Part shown: positions 1 through 5,286 of the stretch, in pieces
Layout: each line of letters begins with the position of its first letter
Position numbering within the stretch: position 1 is the first letter of the stretch
DNA from: an uncultured bacterium
Lineage (GTDB): Bacteria; Cyanobacteriota; Vampirovibrionia; Gastranaerophilales; Gastranaerophilaceae
Direction of reading: 5' to 3'
DNA: 5,620 nucleotides
Assembly (NCBI GenBank): GCA_949299435.1
Contig: CASGAK010000096.1
Coordinates: 1 to 5,620, forward strand
The notes under the pieces: model-generated
Told to the model about the DNA's origin: nothing
Seen by the model: only the letters and a program-made list of their open reading frames with translations
Database searches by the model: none
Program-made: the position numbers and the translations under genes

Positions 1-2575
1 AGCTAACCTTGCTGAAATGACCAATTTGGGTTTACCTGTTCCTCCGGGATTGACGATTACTACAGAAACCTGTATGGATTACATCAACCATGGAAACAAA
101 ATGCCCGCAGGTTTAATGGACGAAGTTAAGGCTGCACTGAAAGATGTAGAAGAACAAACCGGCAAAAAATTCGGTGATACAACAAATCCGCTTTTGGTTT
201 CGGTTCGTTCAGGCGCAAGACTTTCAATGCCAGGCATGATGGAAACTATTCTTAACTTAGGTATGAATGATGATACTGTAGAAGCTATGATAAGATTGAC
301 TAACAATCCGAGATTTTGCTATGACAGTTACCGTCGTTTCTTAACAATGTTTGGTTCTGTTGCTTGGGACATGGACAGACAAAAATATTTTGAAACAGAA
401 GTTGAAAAGGTTAAAGAAAGAGAAGGCGTAAAAGAAGATACACAAGTATCAGCTGACGGCTGGAAATCTTTAATCCCTATTTATAAAAATGTAATAAAAG
501 AAGTAACAGGAAAAGAATTTCCTCAAGATCCTTATATACAATTGGAAGAAGCAATTGAAGCAGTATTTCGTTCATGGAATATCCCAAGAGCCGTTGCTTA
601 CAGAAATATGAACAAAATTGATCACAATTACGGAACAGCCGTAAACGTACAGACAATGGTATTCGGAAATATGGGTGATGATTGTGCAACTGGTGTATCA
701 TTCACAAGAAACCCAGCAACAGGTGAAAATAAATTCTATGGTGAATATTTGACTAATGCTCAAGGTGAAGACGTTGTAGCAGGTATAAGAACACCTAAAG
801 ATATTTCAGAATTATCAGTTGAAATGCCTGAATTATACAAACAATATGTTGACATAGCTAAAAAACTTGAAAACGGATATAAAGATGTACAAGATATGGA
901 ATTCACAATTGAAAAAGGTAAATTGTGGATCTTACAAACTCGTAACGGTAAAAGAACCGCAGCTGCTGCTGTAAGAATTGCCGTTGAAATGTTTGAAGAA
1001 GGAATAATCACAAAAGAAAGAGCAATCCAACTTGTAGACCCATATTCCGTAAACCAAATTCTTCTTCCTTGCTTCGATGAAAAAGCAATGAAAGAAGCTC
1101 ATAAAATTGCACAAGGCGTAAATGCATCTCCTGGTGCAGCTGTTGGTAAAATCGTATTTGATACAGAAGAAGCAGCAGAACGCGGTGCAGCAGGTGAAAA
1201 AGTTATCTTGGTTCGTGTAGAAACATGTCCTGATGATATTCATGGTATGGCAGTCGCTCAAGGTGTATTGACACTAAGAGGCGGTGCTACTTCTCACGCT
1301 GCGGTAGTTGCTAAAGGTATGGGTAAACCTTGCGTTTCAGGTTGTGAAGATTTAAAAATCGACCTTGCTAATGGCACATTGACAGGTTGTGACGGTACCG
1401 TATACAAAAAAGATGATATCATCTCCCTAGATGGCGGAAAAGGTATTGTTATGGCAGGGGCAGTTCAGCTCGTAGAAGCAAAAATTGACGACAACTGGAA
1501 CAAATTCTTCTCTTGGGTTGACGAAATCAAAGAAATGAAAGTAGAAGCTAATGCTGATACTCCTAAAGATATCGAAAACGCTCTGAAATTCGGAGCAGAA
1601 GGTGTTGGACTTTGCAGAACTGAGCATATGTTTATGGATCCTGACAGATTACCTTGGGTTCAAAAAATGATTATCGCAGGTACTCCTGAAGCAAGAAAAG
1701 AAGCATTAGAAAAACTTCTTCCTATGCAGTATTCAGACTTCTATGCTATGTTCAAGGCATTAGGTGAAAAACCAATGACTATAAGACTTTTAGATCCGCC
1801 ACTTCACGAGTTCTTACCTAACAAAGAAGATTTAATCGCTGAAGTTGCTACATTAAAGGCTTTAGGCAAGGATTACAAAGAAAAAGAAAACCTTCTTCAT
1901 ATCGTAGAAGGACTTTCTGAATCTAACCCGATGATGGGGCTTCGTGGCTGCCGTTTGGGATTAACTTACCCTGAAATTAACGAAATGCAAGTAAGAGCAA
2001 TTTTTGAAGCTGCTTGTGATTTGAAAAAAGAAGGCGTTAACGTTAAACCTTGGGTTATGATTCCTCTAATCGGACATGTCAATGAATTAAAAGTTGCGAA
2101 AGAAATCTTAGTAAGAGTCGCTGATAACGTAATGAGAGAAAAAGGTATCAAAGTTGATTATAAATTCGGTACAATGATTGAAATTCCACGTGCAGCATTG
2201 ACTGCTGATGAAATTGCAGAATACGCTGAATTCTTCTCATTTGGTACTAATGACTTAACTCAAATGACATTCGGATATTCTCGTGATGATGCTGAGGGCA
2301 AATTCCTTAAACGCTATGTGGAACAAAAAATTCTGCCGGCTAACCCGTTTGAAACAATTGACAAAAAAGGTGTTGGTCAATTAGTTGCAATGTCTATGGC
2401 TAAAGGAAAACCTGTTAATCCGCATCTTTTAGGCGGTGTATGCGGTGAGCACGGCGGTGATCCTGATTCTGTTAAGTTCTGCCATAAAATAGGACTTGAC
2501 TATGTATCTTGTTCTCCGTTCAGAATTCCGCAAGCAAGACTTGCTGCAGCTCAAGCTGTTGTTGAAAACAAATAA
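1..2575 (+). CDS. ppdK: Pyruvate,phosphate dikinase (PPDK), 5' end cut by window
   Basis: PPDK interconverts pyruvate + ATP + Pi and PEP + AMP + PPi in the cytosol. It can run gluconeogenically or, in PPi-using anaerobes, replace pyruvate kinase. The frame is open from base 2 and reads A-N-L-A-E before the Met at 17, matching the family's GGKG-x-NLAEM start, so that Met is internal and about 23 residues lie upstream. Counting from the Met at 17: the N-terminal ATP-binding domain covers about 1-340 (SVRSGARLSMPGMM at 62-75; EFTIEKGKLWILQTRNGKR at 295-313). The swivelling phosphohistidine domain follows, with GGATSH at 422-427; H427 (codon 1295-1297) is the catalytic His, and T425 is equivalent to the Thr phosphorylated by PPDK regulatory protein in plants. 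The C-terminal PEP/pyruvate TIM barrel has GLCRTEHMF (531-539), MIEIPRAAL (720-728, metal ligand E722), FGTNDLTQM (742-750, D746) and GGVCGEHGGDP (806-816, catalytic C809). The protein is intact to the stop, with normal family length. It stands alone here and ends at a strong terminator. Confidence 0.97.
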   Translation, partial: ANLAEMTNLGLPVPPGLTITTETCMDYINHGNKMPAGLMDEVKAALKDVEEQTGKKFGDTTNPLLVSVRSGARLSMPGMMETILNLGMNDDTVEAMIRLTNNPRFCYDSYRRFLTMFGSVAWDMDRQKYFETEVEKVKEREGVKEDTQVSADGWKSLIPIYKNVIKEVTGKEFPQDPYIQLEEAIEAVFRSWNIPRAVAYRNMNKIDHNYGTAVNVQTMVFGNMGDDCATGVSFTRNPATGENKFYGEYLTNAQGEDVVAGIRTPKDISELSVEMPELYKQYVDIAKKLENGYKDVQDMEFTIEKGKLWILQTRNGKRTAAAAVRIAVEMFEEGIITKERAIQLVDPYSVNQILLPCFDEKAMKEAHKIAQGVNASPGAAVGKIVFDTEEAAERGAAGEKVILVRVETCPDDIHGMAVAQGVLTLRGGATSHAAVVAKGMGKPCVSGCEDLKIDLANGTLTGCDGTVYKKDDIISLDGGKGIVMAGAVQLVEAKIDDNWNKFFSWVDEIKEMKVEANADTPKDIENALKFGAEGVGLCRTEHMFMDPDRLPWVQKMIIAGTPEARKEALEKLLPMQYSDFYAMFKALGEKPMTIRLLDPPLHEFLPNKEDLIAEVATLKALGKDYKEKENLLHIVEGLSESNPMMGLRGCRLGLTYPEINEMQVRAIFEAACDLKKEGVNVKPWVMIPLIGHVNELKVAKEILVRVADNVMREKGIKVDYKFGTMIEIPRAALTADEIAEYAEFFSFGTNDLTQMTFGYSRDDAEGKFLKRYVEQKILPANPFETIDKKGVGQLVAMSMAKGKPVNPHLLGGVCGEHGGDPDSVKFCHKIGLDYVSCSPFRIPQARLAAAQAVVENK

Positions 2576-2588
2576 GCAGACACTATAT

Positions 2589-2625
2589 AAAAAAAGCGAC
2601 TCTTTAATAAAGAGTCGCTTTTTTA
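2589..2625. terminator. Bidirectional intrinsic terminator between ppdK and the glutaredoxin gene
   Basis: A perfect 10-bp stem (GCGACTCTTT at 2596-2605 with AAAGAGTCGC at 2609-2618) closes a 3-nt loop. It is flanked by seven A (2589-2595) and six T (2619-2624), so either strand gives a hairpin followed by a U tract. It lies 13 bp after the ppdK stop. On the minus strand the glutaredoxin stop codon (2623-2625) sits within the flanking tract, so one element ends both convergent genes. Confidence 0.93.
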
Positions 2626-2883
2626 TTTTAATAATTCTTTTAATTTCCCATTTTTATGAATAGCCTCTAAATCCGTATATCCTCCTACATAATGGCCATT
2701 AATTATGATTTGCGGAACCGTTTGAATTTGCTTTCCATAAGTTGTAGATAATTCTTCACACATACCATCAAAATCATCATCTACATTATGTTCTGTATAA
2801 TCCAAATTGAGCATTTGCAAAAGTTTTTTAGCTTTTGTACAGTATGGACAAGTTGATGATGTAAAAACCTCAATTTTATTCAT
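2623..2883 (-). CDS. Glutaredoxin, GrxC-like dithiol type
   Basis: This is a small cytosolic thiol-disulfide oxidoreductase of 86 residues, the usual size for bacterial glutaredoxin 3-type proteins. It reduces protein disulfides or glutathione mixed disulfides through a CxxC pair. Visible marks are strand 1 (KIEVFTSS), the dithiol active site CPYC at 12-15, the cis-proline TVP at 55-57 that packs against the active site and binds substrate, and the GGYTDL turn at 67-72 that helps bind glutathione. An extra Cys at 42 is not part of the classical site. The start is the ATG at 2881-2883. An in-frame TTG at 2893-2895 would place the GGAGG ribosome site inside the gene and add residues before strand 1, so it is rejected. 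The gene follows the R3H ATPase on the same strand after 68 bp and has its own promoter-like sequence. Whether the reductant is glutathione or a thioredoxin reductase-like system cannot be told from the window. The grxC symbol is plausible but not proven. Confidence 0.93.
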   Translation of the reverse strand: MNKIEVFTSSTCPYCTKAKKLLQMLNLDYTEHNVDDDFDGMCEELSTTYGKQIQTVPQIIINGHYVGGYTDLEAIHKNGKLKELLK

Positions 2884-2888
2884 ATAAA

Positions 2889-2893
2889 CCTCC
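2889..2893 (-). promoter_or_regulatory. Ribosome binding site of the glutaredoxin gene
   Basis: GGAGG on the minus strand ends 5 nt before the ATG at 2881-2883. It is the strongest Shine-Dalgarno sequence in the window and decides the start codon against the upstream in-frame TTG, which overlaps it. Confidence 0.85.
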
Positions 2894-2907
2894 AAAATTT
2901 TTTCTTT

Positions 2908-2936
2908 ATTATAGAGGTTTTTTATTTTTTTTGCAA
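2908..2936 (-). promoter_or_regulatory. Candidate sigma70-type promoter for the glutaredoxin gene
   Basis: Reading the minus strand, TTGCAA (2931-2936, four of six matches to TTGACA) and a consensus TATAAT (2908-2913) are separated by 17 bp. Transcription would start near 2901, leaving a leader of about 18 nt that is mostly the ribosome binding site. The spacer is almost all A/T. In an AT-rich intergenic region chance matches are common, but the perfect -10, the ideal spacing and the position support it. Confidence 0.6.
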
Positions 2937-2945
2937 ATTTTATTT

Positions 2946-2964
2946 GAAACTTTAGCCAAGTTTC
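2946..2964. repeat. Small inverted repeat across the R3H ATPase stop codon
   Basis: GAAACTT (2946-2952) and AAGTTTC (2958-2964) form a perfect 7-bp stem with a 5-nt loop. The stem includes the last codons and the TAA stop (2952-2954) of the minus-strand gene. On that strand it is followed by an A-rich stretch, not a U tract, so it is not a normal intrinsic terminator. It may be a weak processing or stability hairpin, or chance. Confidence 0.4.
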
Positions 2965-4604
2965 TGATTATAGTCAGTACCACCAATAATTTTCAAGTGT
3001 CTTTCTGAGCCTTCTCCGACAGATTTGCTCTCTAAATTGTGCTGTTCGACTAATTCATGTTGCAATTTTCTGATATGCTGATTTTGTGGAGAAAGCTCTA
3101 CATGGGCAGCCCCTGCCAAAATTTTATTGATTGCAGCTTTCGCTTCGTCCAATGCTCTTTCTGCGTCATCGTAATATCCGAATAAAGTTTCAGATGTCTC
3201 TGTTATATCAAGAGCTTCTTTCAATACTTTTTGAATTTGTGCCATTGAATTTGTTTTTATATAGAAAATCTGCAATCTATAATCATTAGCCGTACTTAAA
3301 ATTCTTGCACCGCCTTTTGCAAAGTTTTTATGAGCAATTACAATATCTGCATCATCTAAGTTCCGCGTAATTTCTGCGTTCAAATCGAGTCGTTCTATTA
3401 CTTTTTCTACGATTGTTCTTGAAACGGCATACAAATATATCTTTTTAATTTTCTTTACTTCATCAACATATTTTTGTCTTGAAAAACTAAACTTCAAGCT
3501 GTCTGAAGGATTTTGATGAGTTATATTATCCAATTTGTCAATACTTTCCTTTATCTCATTAAATGAAGTATGAGTTTGTTTGGGTAATTCTGTTTCTTTT
3601 ACAGCAGTTTGCTGTGGTGAATCATATACTTTATCAACCTTACGAATTTCTGGTCTTATAGGCCAACCTCTGAGAATATAATCAACAGCTTCAGCAGTAT
3701 CTTTATATACAGCAAGAGTATTTCTATCCAAAATTTCTATTACAATATCAAATGTCGGCTGTTTTTCTCTTTCTAAAACTGTTTTTTGTGAGGCTCTTCT
3801 TCTAGCTTCATCATCACCTAATGTTACGGATTGAATACCACCTACCAAATCTGATAAAGTAGGGTTTTTTATCAAACTTTCTAAAGAATTACCATGGGCG
3901 GTTGCAATCAACATAACACCACGTTCAGCAATTGTTCTTGCAGCTTGAGCTTCTGCCTCAGTTCCAATTTCATCGACTACGATAACTTCAGGTGTGTGAT
4001 TTTCAACAGCCTCAATCATTATATCTTTCTGAAACTCAGGTTGTCTTACCTGCATACGTCTTGCATGGCCTATAGCCGGGTGAGGAGTATCCCCGTCACC
4101 TGCAATTTCATTTGAGGTATCAACAACTACAACTCTTTTGCCTAACTCGTCTGCAACAAGTCGTGAAATTTCTCTTAACTTTGTAGTTTTTCCTACCCCT
4201 GGACGACCCAAGAAAAGAATGCTTTTATTCATCATACAAATATCTTTTATACAAGCAATTGTCCCCGTCACAACTCTACCTATTCTGCAAGTAAGTCCGA
4301 TTACTTTTCCTTGACGGTTTCTTATTGCACTAATTCTGTGGAGTGTTCCGGGGATTCCTGAACGATTGTCAGATGTAAATTCTTGAATATGCGATGTTAT
4401 ATATGAAATATCTTCATCTGTTACAAAATCATTTCCGATATATTCTATTTTGCCGGTTGCATGTCTAATCTCGGGCGTTCGTCCGATGTCTAGAACAATC
4501 TCTATAACATCTTCCATCTGCTCATAGGTCATCAATCTTCTTACCCGCTCCGGTAAAATTTCTAACAATCTGTCTAAATCGTTGTGAAATTGTAGGTTGC
4601 TCAT
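2952..4604 (-). CDS. P-loop ATPase with C-terminal R3H domain (Ycf45 / SpoIIIAA-like)
   Basis: The product is a predicted cytosolic 550-residue protein. An N-terminal region (about 1-120) has the family's LPERVRRL and EIVLDIGRTPEIR segments. The P-loop ATPase core carries Walker A GRPGVGKTT at 133-141, Walker B VIVVDEIG at 207-214 and a sensor-like LIATAHGN at 232-239, as in SpoIIIAA and the plastid/cyanobacterial Ycf45 family. A variable, probably disordered linker spans about 325-380. It is followed by a small alpha/beta-looking domain (about 387-465; YLYAVSRTIVEKVIERL, then DADIVIAHKN), a helical stretch rich in Ala/Glu, and an R3H motif (R512-x3-H516, then SVGEGSERHLKI), which in known proteins binds single-stranded nucleic acid. 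The role is not established; action on RNA or DNA is inferred from R3H. The start is the ATG at 4602-4604, preceded by AGAAAGG. A TTG at 4635-4637 would add 11 residues and has no clear ribosome site. There are no membrane segments, and all ATPase motifs are intact. It may be cotranscribed with the glutaredoxin gene downstream. Confidence 0.9.
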   Translation of the reverse strand: MSNLQFHNDLDRLLEILPERVRRLMTYEQMEDVIEIVLDIGRTPEIRHATGKIEYIGNDFVTDEDISYITSHIQEFTSDNRSGIPGTLHRISAIRNRQGKVIGLTCRIGRVVTGTIACIKDICMMNKSILFLGRPGVGKTTKLREISRLVADELGKRVVVVDTSNEIAGDGDTPHPAIGHARRMQVRQPEFQKDIMIEAVENHTPEVIVVDEIGTEAEAQAARTIAERGVMLIATAHGNSLESLIKNPTLSDLVGGIQSVTLGDDEARRRASQKTVLEREKQPTFDIVIEILDRNTLAVYKDTAEAVDYILRGWPIRPEIRKVDKVYDSPQQTAVKETELPKQTHTSFNEIKESIDKLDNITHQNPSDSLKFSFSRQKYVDEVKKIKKIYLYAVSRTIVEKVIERLDLNAEITRNLDDADIVIAHKNFAKGGARILSTANDYRLQIFYIKTNSMAQIQKVLKEALDITETSETLFGYYDDAERALDEAKAAINKILAGAAHVELSPQNQHIRKLQHELVEQHNLESKSVGEGSERHLKIIGGTDYNQKLG

Positions 4605-4613
4605 CGCTATATG

Positions 4614-4620
4614 CCTTTCT
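4614..4620 (-). promoter_or_regulatory. Ribosome binding site of the R3H ATPase gene
   Basis: AGAAAGG on the minus strand lies 9 nt before the ATG at 4602-4604. It is of moderate strength. It supports that ATG over the in-frame TTG at 4635-4637, which is upstream of this site. Confidence 0.6.
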
Positions 4621-4689
4621 ATTTTGCTGATATACAAAATATGTTATTGGCTATTTTTATATGTTGGATTTTTCTTCTCTTCTAATTTT

Positions 4690-4720
4690 ATTATACCACT
4701 TTTTTAAATTATTTACTCAA
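4690..4720 (-). promoter_or_regulatory. Extended -10 promoter candidate for the R3H ATPase gene
   Basis: On the minus strand, TGGTATAAT (4690-4698) combines a perfect TATAAT with the extended TGn element. A possible -35, TTGAGT (4715-4720), is 19 bp upstream, slightly long, which an extended -10 can compensate. Transcription would start near 4683 and give a leader of about 79 nt. I see no riboswitch-like fold in that leader. Confidence 0.6.
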
Positions 4721-4728
4721 TCTTTAGT

Positions 4729-4800
4729 ATTACATCTGTCGTAATTTTTACAAAAATTCACCTTTTCTTCCACTTAAAAGTGTTATTATTACACGCTTTT
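4729..4800. promoter_or_regulatory. Cluster of inverted repeats in the divergent intergenic region (possible operators)
   Basis: The 307-bp gap between the two divergent genes holds several short symmetric elements. ATTAC-n7-GTAAT spans 4729-4745. AATTTTT-AC-AAAAATT spans 4743-4758 and overlaps it. CACTT-AA-AAGTG spans 4771-4782. AAAAGTGT (4776-4783) can also pair imperfectly with ACAC-GC-TTTT (4791-4800). They lie upstream of the ATPase promoter and upstream of the small gene's candidate promoter, where a regulator could act on either. The sequence is very AT-rich, so part of this symmetry may be chance. I see nothing else in the rest of the gap beyond the two candidate promoters and ribosome sites. 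Confidence 0.35.
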
Positions 4801-4869
4801 CAGACTTTAGTTTAATTTATGCTAAGTTTTTAAACATTTTAAATATTTATTTTATATTAAATTCATTCA

Positions 4870-4878
4870 TGGTAGAAT
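4870..4878 (+). promoter_or_regulatory. Extended -10 promoter candidate for the small lysine-rich protein gene
   Basis: TGGTAGAAT (4870-4878) has the TGn extension and a five-of-six match to TATAAT, with no good -35 at 17 bp. Transcription would start near 4885, leaving a leader of about 27 nt. A near-copy of the surrounding sequence follows at once (4880-4890), so the exact element is uncertain. Confidence 0.4.
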
Positions 4879-4897
4879 TTTCATGTAGAAAAGTATG

Positions 4898-4903
4898 AAA
4901 GGA
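4898..4903 (+). promoter_or_regulatory. Ribosome binding site of the small lysine-rich protein gene
   Basis: AAAGGA ends 8 nt before the ATG at 4912-4914, which is good spacing. It supports that ATG as the start and the gene as genuinely translated. Confidence 0.7.
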
Positions 4904-4911
4904 AATCTTAG

Positions 4912-5199
4912 ATGAAAACCCCAAATGTTAATCCGGCTTTTACAGCCAGATTTGTTGTACCTAATGCTGGTAGTAACAAAAAAAATGATTATTTATACAA
5001 TAATCTTTCTAAAATTGTGAAAAAGAATCAAGTCACTGCAAATTTCCAAGTTGATAAGGTAGAAATTTTAGCAGATAAAACACAAGACAAAAAAATTACA
5101 AAGGCTTTAAAAAACTTAGATTTAACTTTTTTCAAAGATGAAAAATTATTTGGTGACAAAAATTTATTTGCTAAATTATGGCTAGAACAAAATAAATAA
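4912..5199 (+). CDS. Small lysine-rich protein of unknown function
   Basis: I do not recognise this 95-residue protein. It has 17 Lys and 1 Arg against 10 acidic residues (net about +8), no Cys, no signal peptide and no membrane segment, so it is probably a soluble basic cytosolic protein. From the residue pattern I expect a short strand after the start (PAFTARFVVP, 8-17), a flexible Asn/Lys turn (18-26), a helix (about 27-38), a strand (about 43-54), a helix (about 59-69) and a C-terminal helix (about 82-94, with W90). This could be a compact alpha/beta fold, possibly binding nucleic acid or the ribosome, but that is only a guess from charge. It is supported as a real gene by a ribosome site at 4898-4903, a candidate promoter and its own terminator at 5230-5267. 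It stands alone, divergent from the R3H ATPase and convergent with fusA. It may be restricted to one lineage. Confidence 0.75.
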   Translation: MKTPNVNPAFTARFVVPNAGSNKKNDYLYNNLSKIVKKNQVTANFQVDKVEILADKTQDKKITKALKNLDLTFFKDEKLFGDKNLFAKLWLEQNK

Positions 5200-5229
5200 T
5201 TACCAAAATATAAAAGCAAAAATTGGAAC

Positions 5230-5267
5230 AAAAAAAGACCTTTTGAAAATTCAAAAGGTCTTTTTTT
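5230..5267. terminator. Bidirectional intrinsic terminator between the small gene and fusA
   Basis: A perfect 10-bp stem (GACCTTTTGA at 5237-5246 with TCAAAAGGTC at 5251-5260) closes a 4-nt AAAT loop. Seven A (5230-5236) precede it and seven T (5261-5267) follow, so it gives a hairpin plus U tract on both strands. It lies 30 bp after the small gene's stop and 19 bp beyond the fusA stop, ending both convergent transcripts. Confidence 0.93.
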
Positions 5268-5286
5268 ATCTTTTAAATTATTGAAA

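Noticed and set aside
17..19. ATG at 17 as the start of PPDK
   Set aside because: The frame is open upstream and encodes A-N-L-A-E, the conserved residues just before this Met in PPDK. The true start is outside the window.
932..1261. 109-codon open frame antisense to ppdK (and smaller ones at 79-306, 477-701, 760-1011, 1427-1627, 1966-2151)
   Set aside because: All lie inside the strongly conserved PPDK coding sequence on the opposite strand, have Cys/Phe/Ser-rich nonsense composition and no recognisable domain.
2884..2895. TTG at 2893-2895 as the glutaredoxin start
   Set aside because: It overlaps the GGAGG ribosome binding site that serves the ATG at 2881-2883, and it would add four residues not expected in the family.
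2946..2964. Intrinsic terminator for the R3H ATPase gene
   Set aside because: The 7-bp inverted repeat is real, but the minus strand continues with A-rich sequence and no U tract, so it is listed only as a repeat.
3894..4115. 73-codon open frame on the plus strand inside the R3H ATPase gene
   Set aside because: It is antisense to the Walker B and sensor region of the ATPase and has no protein-like pattern of its own.
4605..4637. TTG at 4635-4637 as the R3H ATPase start
   Set aside because: The extra 11 residues have no family support, and the ribosome site at 4614-4620 lies downstream of it and fits the ATG at 4602-4604.
4605..4911. Riboswitch or small RNA in the divergent gap
   Set aside because: Only short AT-rich stems are visible, with no GC-containing multi-stem fold, no known aptamer motif and no terminator inside the gap.
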